DNA of 64,000 nt. Source: Stutzerimonas decontaminans (GTDB lineage Bacteria; Pseudomonadota; Gammaproteobacteria; Pseudomonadales; Pseudomonadaceae). Under the pieces are notes generated by a model that saw only the letters and a program-made list of their open reading frames with translations, did no database searches and was not told the origin of the DNA. The DNA is taken from contig NZ_CP007509.1 of the NCBI RefSeq assembly GCF_000661915.1, positions 3,427,501 through 3,491,500 on the forward strand, written 5' to 3'. Below, piece after piece: positions 8,623-19,053 of this stretch (position 1 is the stretch's first letter; every line of letters starts with the position of its first letter). The position numbers were made by a program, and so were the translations under genes.

Positions 8623-9804
8623 TCAAAGCTCGACAGCTACCGCAGCGGCCGCACGCAACGCCTTCTCCCTAGCTGCATCGATAGATACATCGCGCGCCAA
8701 TGCGACCCCCATTCGACGTTGCCCACTGACACCCGGCTTGCCGAACAAACGCAGCGTTGTATCCGGCTCCGCCAGCACGCCGCCGAGGTTGCCGAAGCTC
8801 ACCTCGGAGGACTCGCCCTCCACCAGAATCACCGCCGACGCGGCTGGGCCAAATTGACGAATCACCGGAATTGGCAGACCAAGGATGGCCCGTGCGTGCA
8901 GAGCGAACTCGGACAGGTCCTGCGATACGAGCGTAACCAGGCCAGTATCGTGAGGGCGCGGCGATATTTCGCAGAACCAGACCTGATCGCCTTTGACGAA
9001 CAACTCGACCCCGAATACACCCCGCCCGCCCAACGAGTCGGTGACGGCCAAAGCGATTCGCCGTGCCTCGGCCATCGCCGCCGGCTCCATCGGCTGCGGC
9101 TGCCAGGACTCCTGATAATCGCCCTTCTCCTGGCGATGACCGACCGGCTCGCAGAAGCTCGTCCCGCCCGCGTGACGGACGGTCAGCAAGGTGATTTCGT
9201 AATCGAAATCGATGAAACCTTCGACGATGACCCGACCACGCCCGGCGCGACCGCCAGCCTGAGCGTAGTCCCATGCGGTCTCGATATCGGCTTCGCTGCG
9301 CAGCACCGACTGCCCCTTGCCGGAGGAGCTCATCACGGGCTTGATAACACAAGGGAAACCTAGGGCCAACGCTGCCTCCCGACACTCATCCAGCGAGTCG
9401 GCAAAGCGATAGGGTGAGGTCGGCAGCCCGAGCTCTTCGGCGGCGAGGCGGCGAATACCCTCGCGATTCATCGTCAGCTGCGCAGCCGGAGCCGTTGGGA
9501 TCACGCTGTAGCCTTCGCGCTCCAGCTCGACCAGCGTGGCCGTGGCGATGGCCTCGATCTCCGGCACGATGTAGTGCGGTCGCTCCTGCTCGATCACGGC
9601 ACGCAACGCTGAACCGTCAAGCATGTCGATCACATGACTGCGATGCGCAACCTGCATGGCCGGCGCGTTGGCATACCGATCTACCGCGATCACCTCGACA
9701 CCGAGGCGCTGAAGCTCGATTACCAGCTCCTTGCCAAGCTCGCCGCTTCCGCAAAGCAGGACGCGCGTAGCGCTGGTAGATAATGGTGTGCCTACTCGTG
9801 GCAT
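8623..9804 (-). CDS. purT: Formate-dependent GAR transformylase PurT
   Basis: A 393-residue ATP-grasp enzyme that makes formylglycinamide ribonucleotide from GAR, formate and ATP in purine synthesis, as an alternative to PurN. It shows the N-terminal GSGELGKE nucleotide-binding loop, the ATP-grasp core ([15 protein letters not shown]) and the metal-binding [15 protein letters not shown] segment. ATG at 9804 has GGAG 5 nt upstream. Its formate could come from PurU, encoded at 33965-34816. Confidence 0.96.
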   Translation of the reverse strand: MPRVGTPLSTSATRVLLCGSGELGKELVIELQRLGVEVIAVDRYANAPAMQVAHRSHVIDMLDGSALRAVIEQERPHYIVPEIEAIATATLVELEREGYSVIPTAPAAQLTMNREGIRRLAAEELGLPTSPYRFADSLDECREAALALGFPCVIKPVMSSSGKGQSVLRSEADIETAWDYAQAGGRAGRGRVIVEGFIDFDYEITLLTVRHAGGTSFCEPVGHRQEKGDYQESWQPQPMEPAAMAEARRIALAVTDSLGGRGVFGVELFVKGDQVWFCEISPRPHDTGLVTLVSQDLSEFALHARAILGLPIPVIRQFGPAASAVILVEGESSEVSFGNLGGVLAEPDTTLRLFGKPGVSGQRRMGVALARDVSIDAAREKALRAAAAVAVEL

Positions 9805-9850
9805 GGGAACTCCTCAAAACGTAGAACAAACGAGTGCGACAAGCGCCCTG

Positions 9851-10042
9851 CTACATCAGCTGGCCGCTGAGACGAGCTCTTTCGCCGCAACGCTGCAGCA
9901 CCTGGCGGCGCTCGTCGTCGTCCATCAATCCCCAGCGGCGAATTTCATCCGCGCTGCGCTGACAACCGACGCACAGGTCGTGTTCATCCAGGGCACAAAG
10001 GCTGACGCACGGCGAGGCAACCGGTTTTTCCTGCGTATTCAC
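9851..10042 (-). CDS. DUF1289 family small cysteine-rich protein
   Basis: A 63-residue protein with the DUF1289 pattern: [19 protein letters not shown] followed by ExxxW. Its four cysteines probably bind a metal. The function is unknown; members are common in proteobacteria. It starts inside the end of the gamma carbonic anhydrase gene with a 4-nt ATGA overlap, so the two are translationally coupled. Confidence 0.85.
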   Translation of the reverse strand: MNTQEKPVASPCVSLCALDEHDLCVGCQRSADEIRRWGLMDDDERRQVLQRCGERARLSGQLM

Positions 10043-10560
10043 TCATCCAATTCCAAGTCGCGGGCGTAGCGCTGAGCGTTATGCACATAATGGGCAGCGC
10101 TGGCTTCAAGCATTTTCTTCTGCTCCTCGGTCAGCTCACGCACCACCTTGCCCGGCGAACCAACCACCAGCGAACCATCGGGAATTTCCTTGCCTTCGGC
10201 AATCAGGGTATTGGCGCCGATGATGCAGTGCTTGCCAATCCTCGCGCCGTTAAGGACTACGGCGTTGATACCGATCAGGCTGTAGTCGCCAACCGTGCAG
10301 CCATGCAGCATGGCGTTGTGGCCAACTGTCACCCCTGTGCCCAAGGTCAACGGATGCCCCATGTCGGTGTGCATCACGCTGCCGTCCTGGACGTTACTGT
10401 TTTCACCAATATGGATCAGCTCGTTATCGCCGCGCAGAACGGCACCGAACCAGACACTGGCGCCAGCGTCCAGGCGGATCTTGCCGACCAAGGTGGCATT
10501 GGGCGCAACCCAGCTTTGCGGATGCGCTTCGACCCGCGACTCTCCCAGACGGTATTTCAC
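10039..10560 (-). CDS. Gamma-class carbonic anhydrase-like hexapeptide protein
   Basis: A 173-residue left-handed beta-helix protein of the YrdA/PaaY/gamma-CA family, made of hexapeptide repeats. The metal-site histidines appear in VMHTDMG and [10 protein letters not shown], so zinc binding is likely. Some relatives are carbonic anhydrases, others thioesterases or inactive; the activity is not decided by sequence. GTG start at 10560 is preceded by AAGAGG and yields the standard family N-terminus ([13 protein letters not shown]). It lies between a Nudix CoA pyrophosphatase gene and DUF1289 on the same strand. Confidence 0.88.
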   Translation of the reverse strand: MKYRLGESRVEAHPQSWVAPNATLVGKIRLDAGASVWFGAVLRGDNELIHIGENSNVQDGSVMHTDMGHPLTLGTGVTVGHNAMLHGCTVGDYSLIGINAVVLNGARIGKHCIIGANTLIAEGKEIPDGSLVVGSPGKVVRELTEEQKKMLEASAAHYVHNAQRYARDLELDE

Positions 10561-10621
10561 GACACACCTCTTCTTGTTGTCAGTACGGATGGATCGCCGA
10601 TCACCCATGCAGCGCAGCCGT

Positions 10622-11239
10622 TCAGGGCTCGCTGCGCCCGGACAGATCGATGAAAGCGGCAGGCGCGCGGCGCATTTCGATGCCGGCGTCATATATGACA
10701 TTGACCAGCTCGACGATCATGATCGCCGTCAGGCCCCATATCTGGTATTCGCCATAGCGGTAGGACGGGATGTACCAGCTCTGTCCCTGGTAATCGATAC
10801 GGTGCGTAACTTCCCGTGGATCCTCACAGAAGAACTCCAGCGGCACCGAGAAGACCGAGGCAATTTCGGCATCATTGGCGCGATACTCGACATAGTCCGG
10901 AACCAGCCCGACATAGGGCGTGACATGAATGCCGTGCACCGATATCAGACTGCTGAGCGGCCCGACAACCTCGACCATGCCCGGCGCTAGCCCGACCTCC
11001 TCCTCGGCCTCACGCAACGCCGTATGCAGCAGGTCGCGGTCTTCCGGATCGCGACGACCGCCTGGAAATGCGACCTCTCCGCCATGGGTGGACAGGCCGG
11101 CGGCGCGAAGCGTCAACACCAGCTCCGGCGATTCGCTACGGGTGATCGGCATCAACACTGCCGCCTCGGGCAGACGGCCTTCCGGCTCCAGGAGATGCGG
11201 GGAATAAGCGCGCACCCGGTGGAGTATTGTCTCCAGCAT
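10622..11239 (-). CDS. Nudix hydrolase, CoA pyrophosphatase type
   Basis: A 205-residue Nudix protein. The Nudix box is recognisable as [20 protein letters not shown] plus EEVGL. Upstream it has the [20 protein letters not shown] signature of the CoA-cleaving (UPF0035/NUDT7-like, YeaB) subgroup, which hydrolyses CoA to 3',5'-ADP and 4'-phosphopantetheine. Start at ATG 11239 (MLETILHRV); a 19-residue upstream extension has no support. First gene of the apparent Nudix-gamma CA-DUF1289 operon (61-nt gap). Confidence 0.88.
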   Translation of the reverse strand: MLETILHRVRAYSPHLLEPEGRLPEAAVLMPITRSESPELVLTLRAAGLSTHGGEVAFPGGRRDPEDRDLLHTALREAEEEVGLAPGMVEVVGPLSSLISVHGIHVTPYVGLVPDYVEYRANDAEIASVFSVPLEFFCEDPREVTHRIDYQGQSWYIPSYRYGEYQIWGLTAIMIVELVNVIYDAGIEMRRAPAAFIDLSGRSEP

Positions 11240-11362
11240 GAATTTTCTCATTTCGTCTTTGACCGGCATCATGGCATGAAAGGCGTAACGGCCCAAGGCC
11301 TCGAAAAGGTCTATCGAACAGTCAAATGTACCGCCGCGATGTCGATGTAACTGACGCGTACA

Positions 11363-11395
11363 GCGCAGCGTTTAGCCAGCCGGCTAACGCTGCGC
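11363..11395. repeat. Long inverted repeat between divergent Nudix genes
   Basis: Arms of 15 and 14 nt (11363-11377 and 11382-11395; GCGCAGCG...AGCC against GGCT...CGCTGCGC) pair perfectly except for one bulged T, with a 4-nt loop. It lies in the 216-nt gap between two divergently transcribed Nudix genes, 60 nt before the plus-strand start. There is no T-run on either strand, so an operator or leader hairpin is more likely than a terminator. Confidence 0.6.
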
Positions 11396-11455
11396 ACTCC
11401 TTGCCGAATCGGCATGAACGCACCAAGATTCGTCTTAACCGATAGGAATGCACCG

Positions 11456-12022
11456 ATGAAATATTGCAACCAGTGCGGCGACCCAGTGCTGGTCCGCATA
11501 CCGGACGGCGACAACAGGCCGCGCTTCGTCTGCGACAACTGCCACACCGTGCATTATCAGAACCCGAGAATCGTCGCCGGCTGCGTCCCCGTCTGGGATG
11601 ACCGCGTACTACTCTGCCGGCGCGCGATCGAGCCACGTAAGGGCTATTGGACGTTGCCGGCCGGCTTCATGGAGAACGGCGAAACCCTGCAGCAGGCCGC
11701 AGTACGCGAGACGCTCGAAGAAGCCTGCGCGCGGGTTCGCGATCTGCAGCTGTATACCCTGTTCGACCTGCCGCACATCAACCAGGTGTACATGTTCTTC
11801 CGCGCTCAACTGGTCGATCTGGACTTCTCTGCCGGGGATGAGAGCCTGGAAGTAAAACTCTTTGAGCAACAGGATATCCCTTGGTCCGAGCTGGCTTTTC
11901 CCACCATCGGCCGTACTCTAGAATGCTTCTTCGCCGACCGGGTGCAGCAGACCTTCCCGGTGCGCAATGAAGCCGTGACCGGCTATCGAAGCCGCCAGCA
12001 GAACCAGGCAAATGCCGATTGA
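11456..12022 (+). CDS. Zinc-ribbon Nudix hydrolase (NudC-like)
   Basis: A 188-residue Nudix protein with an N-terminal zinc ribbon (CNQCG ... CDNC) and a Nudix box (GFMENGETLQQAAVRETLEE). The box matches GX5EX7REUXEE, but the following conserved Gly is a Cys (EEACA). It resembles the zinc-ribbon NUDIX proteins common in Pseudomonas; the NADH-pyrophosphatase activity of true NudC is not assured because the protein is shorter. ATG at 11456; an in-frame ATG at 11414 would add 14 residues ahead of the zinc ribbon. Confidence 0.82.
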   Translation: MKYCNQCGDPVLVRIPDGDNRPRFVCDNCHTVHYQNPRIVAGCVPVWDDRVLLCRRAIEPRKGYWTLPAGFMENGETLQQAAVRETLEEACARVRDLQLYTLFDLPHINQVYMFFRAQLVDLDFSAGDESLEVKLFEQQDIPWSELAFPTIGRTLECFFADRVQQTFPVRNEAVTGYRSRQQNQANAD

Positions 12023-12055
12023 TTCGTTTGCCGGCCGCGCTCGCATACAGGTCTG

Positions 12056-12583
12056 ATGAAGTCTCCCAGGAATGCCTTGATGCGCTGGCTGTTCGCTTTG
12101 CTCTGCCTCACCTTTACCGCGCCCTCCTACGCCAATGCGACTCCCAGCCTGGGTAGCACACCGATCGACAAGGTGCTGGTAATCAAGTCGGAACGCAAAC
12201 TTCACCTGGTCAGCTCCGGCCAGACGCTCAAGAGCTATCGCGTTTCGTTGGGCAAGCAACCGCGGGGAGCGAAACTGCGCGAAGGCGACCTGCGCACACC
12301 CGAAGGTTTCTACTGGATCGACTGGCGCAAGACGAGCGACAAGTACAACCTGTCGATGCACATCTCCTATCCCAACGCCCGCGATCTGGCCCGCGCACAG
12401 CAGGAAGGTGTTCCGCCGGGCAACATGATCATGCTCCACGGCACACCTTTGGATGAGGAATATCCTGAGTGGTTCTTTCACACTCTCGACTGGACCGAAG
12501 GCTGCATCGCGCTGAGCAACCATGACATGCGGGAGATATGGACGCTGGTGAAGGACGGCACACTGATCGAGATTCGCCCGTAG
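12056..12583 (+). CDS. L,D-transpeptidase (YkuD domain) family protein
   Basis: A 175-residue exported protein. Residues 1-26 look like a signal peptide ending in SYA. The YkuD catalytic site is present: H128-G and C150 in the WTEGCIAL motif, close to the YafK-like subgroup. Family members crosslink or remodel peptidoglycan, or attach/detach proteins from it; the specific reaction is not determined. It starts 33 nt after the Nudix gene on the same strand. Confidence 0.85.
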   Translation: MKSPRNALMRWLFALLCLTFTAPSYANATPSLGSTPIDKVLVIKSERKLHLVSSGQTLKSYRVSLGKQPRGAKLREGDLRTPEGFYWIDWRKTSDKYNLSMHISYPNARDLARAQQEGVPPGNMIMLHGTPLDEEYPEWFFHTLDWTEGCIALSNHDMREIWTLVKDGTLIEIRP

Positions 12584-12599
12584 CACGCCCCAAGGCGCA

Positions 12600-12633
12600 G
12601 ACCTAAGCCAGCGCGAGCTGCGGCTCGCAGGTC
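12600..12633. terminator. Hairpin between convergent genes
   Basis: GCGAGC (12613-12618) and GCTCGC (12623-12628) with a TGCG loop, extended by outer GACCT/AGGTC pairing (12600-12604 and 12629-12633). It lies between the L,D-transpeptidase and the YqfO-like gene, which converge. It lacks a long T-run but is placed as a shared terminator. Confidence 0.5.
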
Positions 12634-12949
12634 AAAACTGCATATCTGACAAACGCCAGACGTCGAAAGCCGGCGTCTCGTATGGGTGAGCCTTTTTCAT
12701 CGCTTTCACGCTGTCGTGGATGAGCTCATCGGTAACCACCATCTCGACTTTCCACTCAGGTACATGCTGGACCTGCCCCATCTGGCCGATGTACGGCTGG
12801 CTGCCCTCCAATGGACGGTATTGCCCCTGTCCGAGCACCTGCCAGCAGCAGCTGTCATACGCGCCAACGCGACCAGCGCCCGCGGCGAACACTGCTTTCT
12901 TGACCGCTTCCAGATGACTGTCTGGAACATAGAAACACAGCTTGTACAT
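12632..12949 (-). CDS. YqfO/NIF3-like CutA-fold domain protein
   Basis: A 105-residue stand-alone version of the C-terminal/insert domain of YqfO (NIF3 family), which has a CutA-like fold. Recognisable segments are KLCFYVPDSHLEAVKKAVFA, GAGRVGAYDSCCWQ and the closing AHPYETPAFDVWRL. The function is unknown. ATG at 12949 (MYKLCF) with GAGAGG upstream gives the family length; longer in-frame starts are rejected. Confidence 0.85.
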   Translation of the reverse strand: MYKLCFYVPDSHLEAVKKAVFAAGAGRVGAYDSCCWQVLGQGQYRPLEGSQPYIGQMGQVQHVPEWKVEMVVTDELIHDSVKAMKKAHPYETPAFDVWRLSDMQF

Positions 12950-13090
12950 CGACCTCTCCATGCAGATGAAACCGACCTCGATCTGTCGGGCTAAGTGGCA
13001 TACTGCCATCCATGCGCGCGCCATATAGTGCGCCGCGTCATAGCTCAGACGCCCCATAGCGCCGCCGGTTCATAGACCTTCGTCACAAAT

Positions 13091-13125
13091 GAAAAAGCCC
13101 GCCGATATGCTATCGGTGGGCTTTT
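13091..13125 (-). terminator. Intrinsic terminator of purL
   Basis: Stem GCCCGCCGATA / TATCGGTGGGC (one G-T pair) with a TGC loop, flanked by A5 and T4. On the minus strand it lies 28 nt after the purL stop and ends in a U-rich tract. Confidence 0.85.
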
Positions 13126-13152
13126 CAGGAACGGTCAGAAAGCCCCGTTCGG

Positions 13153-16100
13153 TCAGTCGACCCAGACCCGCGCATTACGGAACATGCGCATCCAACCACC
13201 GTCTTCATGCCACTCGTCAGGCCGCCAGGAGTTGGTCACGGCACGGAACACTCGCTCCGGGTGCGGCATCATGATGGTCACGCGGCCATCGCGGCTGCTG
13301 AGACCGGTGATACCACGTGGAGAGCCGTTCGGGTTGGCCGGGTAACGCTCGGTGACCTTGCCGTGGTTATCCACGAAGCGCAGCGCCACGGTGCCGGAGA
13401 GATCCGCCTGCAGCATGGCCTCTTCGCTCTCGAATTCCGCATGGCCTTCGCCGTGGGCGATGGCGATAGGCATACGGGAGCCCGCCATGCCCTGCAGGAA
13501 GATCGATGGCGAATCCTGCACCTGGACCATCGCCACCCGAGCTTCGAACTGCTCCGAGCGGTTGCGTACGAAGTGCGGCCAGTTCTCCGTGCCCGGGATC
13601 AGTTCGTGCAGGTTGCTCATCATCTGGCAGCCGTTGCACACGCCGAGGGCGAAGCTGTCCTTGCGCTCAAAGAAGGCCTGGAAGCCATCTCGTGCACGCG
13701 CGTTGAATAGAATCGACTTGGCCCAGCCTTCACCGGCGCCAAGCACGTCGCCGTACGAGAAGCCACCGCAGGCGACCAGGCCCTTGAACTCCTCGAGGCT
13801 GACACGTCCGGAAAGAATGTCACTCATGTGCACGTCGACAGCGGCGAAACCGGCACGGTCGAACGCCGCGGCCATCTCCACCTGGCCGTTGACGCCCTGC
13901 TCGCGCAGCACCGCAATCTGCGGACGAACGCCACGCTTGATGTAGGGCGCGGCGATGTCTTCGTTCACGTCGAAACTGAGCTTGGCGCTCAGACCCGGGT
14001 TGTCCTCATCCAGCAGCGCGTCGAACTCCTGATCGGCGCATTCGGCGTTGTCGCGCAGACGCTGGATCTGATAGCTGGTTTCCGCCCACTGACGCTGCAG
14101 CAACCGGCGATCACCACTGAATACCTCGGTTTCGCCGTGCTTGATCGACACATGGCCATTGTTGACTGGCTGACCGATGACTGCGACGCAGTCACCCAGA
14201 CCGGCAGCGCTGAACTGCGCCAGTACGATCTCGGTGTCGTCCTGACGCACCTGGATCACCGCGCCAAGCTCTTCGTTGAAGAGCATGGGTGCGACATCTG
14301 CGGCGCTTTCCAGCAGACCATCGAGATTGAGGTTCAGGCCGCAGTGACCGGCAAATGCCATTTCCAGCACGGTGGTCAGCAGACCACCATCGGAACGGTC
14401 GTGGTAAGCCAGCAACAGACCGTCGGCATTCAGCCCCTGGACCACGGCGAAGAATGCCTGCAGGTCTTCGGCATCATCGACGTCGGGTGCCTGGCGACCA
14501 AGCTGACCGTATACCTGCGCGAGGATCGAAGCGCCCATGCGGTTCTGCCCGCGCCCCAGATCAATCAGGATCAGGTCGGTGGCGCCCTTGTCCAGGCGTA
14601 GCTGCGGGGTCAGGGTCTGGCGAATATCAGTTACCGGAGCGAAGCCGGAAACGATCAACGACATCGGCGAGGTCACGCTTTTCTCTGCGCCCTCCTCGCT
14701 CCAACGGGTTTTCATCGACATCGAGTCCTTGCCCACCGGAATGGTCAGGCCTAGCTGCGGGCACAGCTCCATGCCGACGGCGCGCACGGTGTCGTACAGC
14801 CGCGCGTCTTCGCCAGGGTGGCCGGCGGCGGCCATCCAGTTGGCGGACAACTTGATGTCGGAGATCTTATCGATGCGTGCCGCTGCGAGGTTGGTCAGCG
14901 TTTCGCCAATAGCCAAGCGGCCCGATGCCGGAGCATCCAGCAGCGCCAGCGGCGTACGCTCGCCCATCGCCATGGCTTCGCCGGTGTAAACGTCGTAGCT
15001 GGTAGCCGTGACGGCGCAGTCGGCGACCGGCACCTGCCAAGGGCCGACCATCTGATCGCGAGCCACCTGGCCGGTAATGCTGCGGTCACCGATGGTGATC
15101 AGAAAGCTCTTGCTGGCGACCGCGGGGTGACGCAGCACACGGGTGGCGGCTTCGCTCAGATCGACAGTAGCCGCATCGAAGTCATCGCCGAGCTCCGCTT
15201 CGCGGCTGGCGCTGCGGTGCATGCGCGGCGGCTTGCCGAGCAGCACCTCGAGCGGCATATCCACCGGGGTGTTGCCAAAGTGACTGTCGGTAACGGTCAG
15301 GTGCGGCTCTTCGGTCGCCTCGCCGACGACTGCGAACGGGCAACGCTCACGTTCACAGATAGCCTGGAAACGCTCGAAATCGACGGCGCTGACGGCCAGT
15401 ACGTAACGCTCCTGGGACTCGTTGCTCCAGATCTCATGCGGGGCCATGCCCGGCTCGTCGTTGGGCACGTTGCGCAGTTCGAAGCGGCCACCGCGGCCAC
15501 CGTCGTTGACCAGTTCCGGGAAGGCGTTGGAGATACCACCGGCACCGACGTCATGGATGAAGGCGATGGGGTTCTGGTCGCCCAGCTGCCAGCAGCGGTC
15601 GATGACCTCCTGGCAGCGGCGTTCCATTTCCGGGTTCTCGCGCTGTACCGAGGCGAAATCCAGATCGGCCGAGCTGGCACCGGTCGCGACCGAGGAGGCG
15701 GCGCCGCCGCCCAGGCCGATCAGCATGGCCGGGCCGCCGAGCACGATCAGCTTGGCGCCAACGGTAATCTCGGCCTTCTGCACGTGATCTTCACGGATGT
15801 TGCCCATGCCGCCAGCGAGCATGATCGGCTTGTGATAGCCACGCACCTCGTCGCCGCGCGGCGTGTTGATCGACTGCTCGAAGGTACGGAAGTAACCGGT
15901 CAGCGCCGGGCGGCCGAACTCGTTGTTGAACGCGGCGCCGCCCAGAGGGCCTTCAATCATGATGTCCAGCGGCGTGACGATGCGTTCCGGCTTGCCGTAG
16001 GCCTGTTCCCATGGCTGCTCGAAGCCGGGGATGCTCAGGTTGGAGACGGTGAAACCGGTCAGACCGGCCTTTGGCTTGGCGCCGCGGCCGGTGGCGCCCT

Positions 16101-17049
16101 CGTCGCGAATCTCGCCACCGGAACCGGTGGAAGCACCCGAGAACGGCGAGATCGCGGTCGGGTGGTTGTGGGTTTCCACCTTCATCAGGATGTGCACCGG
16201 CTCCTGCACCGCGCCGTACTGGCGGGTTTCAGGATTGGGGAAGAAACGCCCTGCGGTGTGGCCGACGATGACCGACGCGTTGTCCTTGTAGGCGGACAGC
16301 ACGTTCTCGCTGTGCATCTGGTAGGTGTTCTTGATCATGCCGAACAGCGACTTGTCCTGGCTTTCGCCGTCGATGTCCCAGCTGGCATTGAAGATCTTGT
16401 GGCGGCAATGCTCGGAATTGGCCTGCGCGAACATCATCAGCTCGATGTCGTGCGGGTTGCGCTTGAGGCCCTGGAAGGCGCTGACCAGATAATCGATTTC
16501 GTCTTCGGCCAGGGCCAGGCCCAGTTCGATATTGGCCTTTTCCAGCGCGGCGCGGCCGCCACCGAGGATGTCCACCGCAGTAAGCGGCTTGGGCTCGGCA
16601 TGGCTGAACAGGTTGGCGGCTGCTTCGAAACGATCCAGCACCATTTGCGTCATGCGGTCGTGAAGCGCTGCGGCAATCAGCTGTGCATCGCTATCGGAAA
16701 ACTCGCCCTGCACGTAATAGGCGATACCCCGCTCCAGCCGCTGGACCTTCTCCAGCCCGCAGTTGTGGGCGATATCGCTGGCCTTGCTCGACCACGGCGA
16801 AATGGTGCCGAAGCGAGGCACCACGAGGAACAGCCGACCAGCAGGTTCCTGCACCGGCACACTGGGGCCGTACTTCAGCAGGCGGGTCAGTACGTTCTGC
16901 TCATCCGCGCCAAGCGTGCCGGAAACCTCGGCGAAATGGGCGAACTCGGCATACAACCCGCTGACGGCGGGGACCTTATCGGCCAGTTGTGCCAGGAGCT
17001 TGCCATGACGGAAGGCGGAAAGAGCGGGAGCGCCGCGCAGGATCAACAT
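13153..17049 (-). CDS. purL: Phosphoribosylformylglycinamidine synthase PurL
   Basis: A 1298-residue single-chain FGAM synthase converting FGAR, glutamine and ATP to FGAM in purine biosynthesis. It shows the N-terminal PurS-like domain, the FGAM synthase core with duplicated AIRS halves ([31 protein letters not shown]) and a C-terminal class I glutamine amidotransferase with the nucleophile in GVCNGCQMM and the His/Glu pair in [10 protein letters not shown]. Length fits the large gammaproteobacterial PurL. Monocistronic, with its own terminator. Confidence 0.98.
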   Translation of the reverse strand: MLILRGAPALSAFRHGKLLAQLADKVPAVSGLYAEFAHFAEVSGTLGADEQNVLTRLLKYGPSVPVQEPAGRLFLVVPRFGTISPWSSKASDIAHNCGLEKVQRLERGIAYYVQGEFSDSDAQLIAAALHDRMTQMVLDRFEAAANLFSHAEPKPLTAVDILGGGRAALEKANIELGLALAEDEIDYLVSAFQGLKRNPHDIELMMFAQANSEHCRHKIFNASWDIDGESQDKSLFGMIKNTYQMHSENVLSAYKDNASVIVGHTAGRFFPNPETRQYGAVQEPVHILMKVETHNHPTAISPFSGASTGSGGEIRDEGATGRGAKPKAGLTGFTVSNLSIPGFEQPWEQAYGKPERIVTPLDIMIEGPLGGAAFNNEFGRPALTGYFRTFEQSINTPRGDEVRGYHKPIMLAGGMGNIREDHVQKAEITVGAKLIVLGGPAMLIGLGGGAASSVATGASSADLDFASVQRENPEMERRCQEVIDRCWQLGDQNPIAFIHDVGAGGISNAFPELVNDGGRGGRFELRNVPNDEPGMAPHEIWSNESQERYVLAVSAVDFERFQAICERERCPFAVVGEATEEPHLTVTDSHFGNTPVDMPLEVLLGKPPRMHRSASREAELGDDFDAATVDLSEAATRVLRHPAVASKSFLITIGDRSITGQVARDQMVGPWQVPVADCAVTATSYDVYTGEAMAMGERTPLALLDAPASGRLAIGETLTNLAAARIDKISDIKLSANWMAAAGHPGEDARLYDTVRAVGMELCPQLGLTIPVGKDSMSMKTRWSEEGAEKSVTSPMSLIVSGFAPVTDIRQTLTPQLRLDKGATDLILIDLGRGQNRMGASILAQVYGQLGRQAPDVDDAEDLQAFFAVVQGLNADGLLLAYHDRSDGGLLTTVLEMAFAGHCGLNLNLDGLLESAADVAPMLFNEELGAVIQVRQDDTEIVLAQFSAAGLGDCVAVIGQPVNNGHVSIKHGETEVFSGDRRLLQRQWAETSYQIQRLRDNAECADQEFDALLDEDNPGLSAKLSFDVNEDIAAPYIKRGVRPQIAVLREQGVNGQVEMAAAFDRAGFAAVDVHMSDILSGRVSLEEFKGLVACGGFSYGDVLGAGEGWAKSILFNARARDGFQAFFERKDSFALGVCNGCQMMSNLHELIPGTENWPHFVRNRSEQFEARVAMVQVQDSPSIFLQGMAGSRMPIAIAHGEGHAEFESEEAMLQADLSGTVALRFVDNHGKVTERYPANPNGSPRGITGLSSRDGRVTIMMPHPERVFRAVTNSWRPDEWHEDGGWMRMFRNARVWVD

Positions 17050-17131
17050 CGTCGGAACAGCCTCGGAGGGGGGAGCAGTCGGGGCGCGTATTCTAGCCCA
17101 TGACGGCGGCCGAGGCTAAGGCTGAACACTG

Positions 17132-17163
17132 CCAGGCGCCGCGTGCTCCGACGGCGCGCCTGG
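17132..17163 (-). terminator. GC-rich hairpin after aapP
   Basis: CCAGGCGC-CG (17132-17141) pairs with CG-GCGCGCCTGG (17152-17163) with a two-base bulge. It lies just after the aapP stop and ahead of purL on the minus strand. No T-run follows, so it may act as an RNA-stabilising 3' hairpin or a weak terminator. Confidence 0.5.
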
Positions 17164-17174
17164 CCCGGCCTGGA

Positions 17175-17942
17175 TCAGTGCAGGATCTGGCTGAGGAACA
17201 GCTTGGTCCTGTCGTTGACCGGGTTGGTGAAGAACACCTCTGGCTCGGCCCGTTCGACGATCTCGCCTTTGTCCATGAAGATCACCCGATCCGCCACGGT
17301 GCGGGCGAAGCCCATCTCATGGGTCACGCAGAGCATGGTCATACCGCTTTCGGCGAGGCTGACCATGGTGTCCAGCACCTCCTTGACCATTTCCGGATCG
17401 AGTGCCGAAGTCGGTTCATCGAACAGCATGATCTTCGGCTTCATGCACAGCGCACGGGCGATCGCCACGCGTTGCTGCTGACCGCCGGAGAGCTGGCCGG
17501 GAAACTTGTTGGCCTGCTCCGGAATGCGCACGCGCTCCAGATAATGCATGGCGATTTCCTCGGCCTGCCGTCGCGGCAGCTTGCGCACCCACATCGGCGC
17601 CAGCGTGCAGTTCTGCAGCACGGTCAGGTGCGGGAACAGGTTGAAGTGCTGGAACACCATGCCGACTTCGCTGCGGATCGCCTCGATCTGCTTGAGGTCG
17701 CTGGTCAGCTCGACGCCATTGATGACGATGCGCCCCTGCTGGTGTTCCTCCAGGCGATTGAGGCAGCGGATGGTGGTGGACTTGCCAGAGCCGGACGGCC
17801 CACACAACACGATGCGCTCGCCCTGGCGCACGGACAGGTTGATGTCCTTGAGCACATGAAATTGCCCGAACCACTTGTGCACGCCCTGCATGCGGATGAC
17901 CGGCTCGCTCGCCTGCCCGGCCTGTGCGATTGAATCACTCAT
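17175..17942 (-). CDS. aapP: General L-amino acid ABC transporter, ATP-binding protein
   Basis: A 255-residue ABC ATPase with Walker [10 protein letters not shown], signature LSGGQQQR and Walker [15 protein letters not shown], in the polar amino-acid (HisP/GlnQ) subfamily. It powers import by the AapQM permeases. Last gene of aapJQMP; it begins 9 nt after aapM. Homologues transport a wide range of L-amino acids, including glutamate and aspartate. Confidence 0.95.
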   Translation of the reverse strand: MSDSIAQAGQASEPVIRMQGVHKWFGQFHVLKDINLSVRQGERIVLCGPSGSGKSTTIRCLNRLEEHQQGRIVINGVELTSDLKQIEAIRSEVGMVFQHFNLFPHLTVLQNCTLAPMWVRKLPRRQAEEIAMHYLERVRIPEQANKFPGQLSGGQQQRVAIARALCMKPKIMLFDEPTSALDPEMVKEVLDTMVSLAESGMTMLCVTHEMGFARTVADRVIFMDKGEIVERAEPEVFFTNPVNDRTKLFLSQILH

Positions 17943-17951
17943 ATCTCACTC

Positions 17952-19049
17952 CTAACGCTTGTGGCCGGTGTCCAGCTTGCGCTCCAGGCGCATGGAATAG
18001 CGGGACATGCCGAAACAGAACATCCAGTACACCAGCGCGGCGAACACGTAACCCTCGGTGGACATGCCCAGCCAGGCCGGGTCCGCCGTAGCGCGCTTGA
18101 TGCTGTTGAGGAAGTCGAACAGGCCGATGATGATCACCAGGCTGGTGTCCTTGAACAGGGCGATGAAGGTATTGACGATGCCCGGAATCACCAGCTTCAG
18201 CGCCTGCGGCAGAATCACCAGCAGCGTGCTGCGCCAGTAGCCCAGGCCCATGGCTGCCGCCGCCTCGTATTGCCCCTTGGGGATCGCCTGCAGGCCACCA
18301 CGCACCACTTCAGCGATATAGGCGGCCTCGAAGAACACCACCATCAGCATCGCGCGCAGCAGTTTGTCGAGGTTCATGCCTTCGGGCAGGAACAACGGCA
18401 GCATCACCGAAGACATGAACAACACGGTGATCAGCGGCACTCCACGCCAGAACTCGATGAAGGTCACGCAGAGCACACGGATCGCTGGCATGTCGGAGCG
18501 CCGCCCGAGCGCCAGCAGGATGCCCAGGGGCAAGGCGCCGGCGATGCCCACGGCGGCGATCACCACCGTCAACATCAGCCCGCCCCACTGGCTGGTCGGC
18601 ACCGTTTGCAGGCCGAGGAAGCCGCCGTGCAACAGCCAGTAGGCCAACAATGGGTAGACCAGCAGATAGCCCAGGCCGTAGCGCAACTTGTGCGGCATCT
18701 GCCGCAGGAACAGCGGCGCTGCACCAATGATCGCCAGCCAGGCCGCCGCATCGACCCGCCAGCGCAGCTCCGTGGGATAGAAGCCGTACATGAACTGGCC
18801 GAATCGGGTCTGAATGAATACCCAGCAGGCACCTTCGCGGCTGCAATCGGCGCGCGTCTCGCCGGTCCAGTCCGCCTTGAAGATCGCCCACTCGAGCACC
18901 GGCGGCACGATCAGCCAGAGCAGATACAGCCCCACCAGGGTCAGCAGGGTATTGACCCAACTGGAGAACAGATTCGCCCGCAACCAGCCGAGCGCACCGA
19001 TACTGATTGTCGGTGGGGGCAGGTCGGGCTTGAAGGTATGAATGGTCAT
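17952..19049 (-). CDS. aapM: General L-amino acid ABC transporter permease AapM
   Basis: A 365-residue inner-membrane permease of the His/Glu/Gln/Arg family. A long N-terminal extension with several helices and a periplasmic loop precedes the core carrying the EAA motif (EAAAAMGLGYWRSTLLVILP). The large size separates AapM from ordinary 220-residue permeases. It starts 4 nt after aapQ and should pair with it as a heterodimer. Confidence 0.94.
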   Translation of the reverse strand: MTIHTFKPDLPPPTISIGALGWLRANLFSSWVNTLLTLVGLYLLWLIVPPVLEWAIFKADWTGETRADCSREGACWVFIQTRFGQFMYGFYPTELRWRVDAAAWLAIIGAAPLFLRQMPHKLRYGLGYLLVYPLLAYWLLHGGFLGLQTVPTSQWGGLMLTVVIAAVGIAGALPLGILLALGRRSDMPAIRVLCVTFIEFWRGVPLITVLFMSSVMLPLFLPEGMNLDKLLRAMLMVVFFEAAYIAEVVRGGLQAIPKGQYEAAAAMGLGYWRSTLLVILPQALKLVIPGIVNTFIALFKDTSLVIIIGLFDFLNSIKRATADPAWLGMSTEGYVFAALVYWMFCFGMSRYSMRLERKLDTGHKR

Positions 19050-19053
19050 GCGC

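Noticed and set aside
14818..17103. Long plus-strand open frame of about 760 codons
   Set aside because: It lies antisense to purL, a certain gene, and its translation is a His/Arg/Ala/Gln-rich shadow with no domain.
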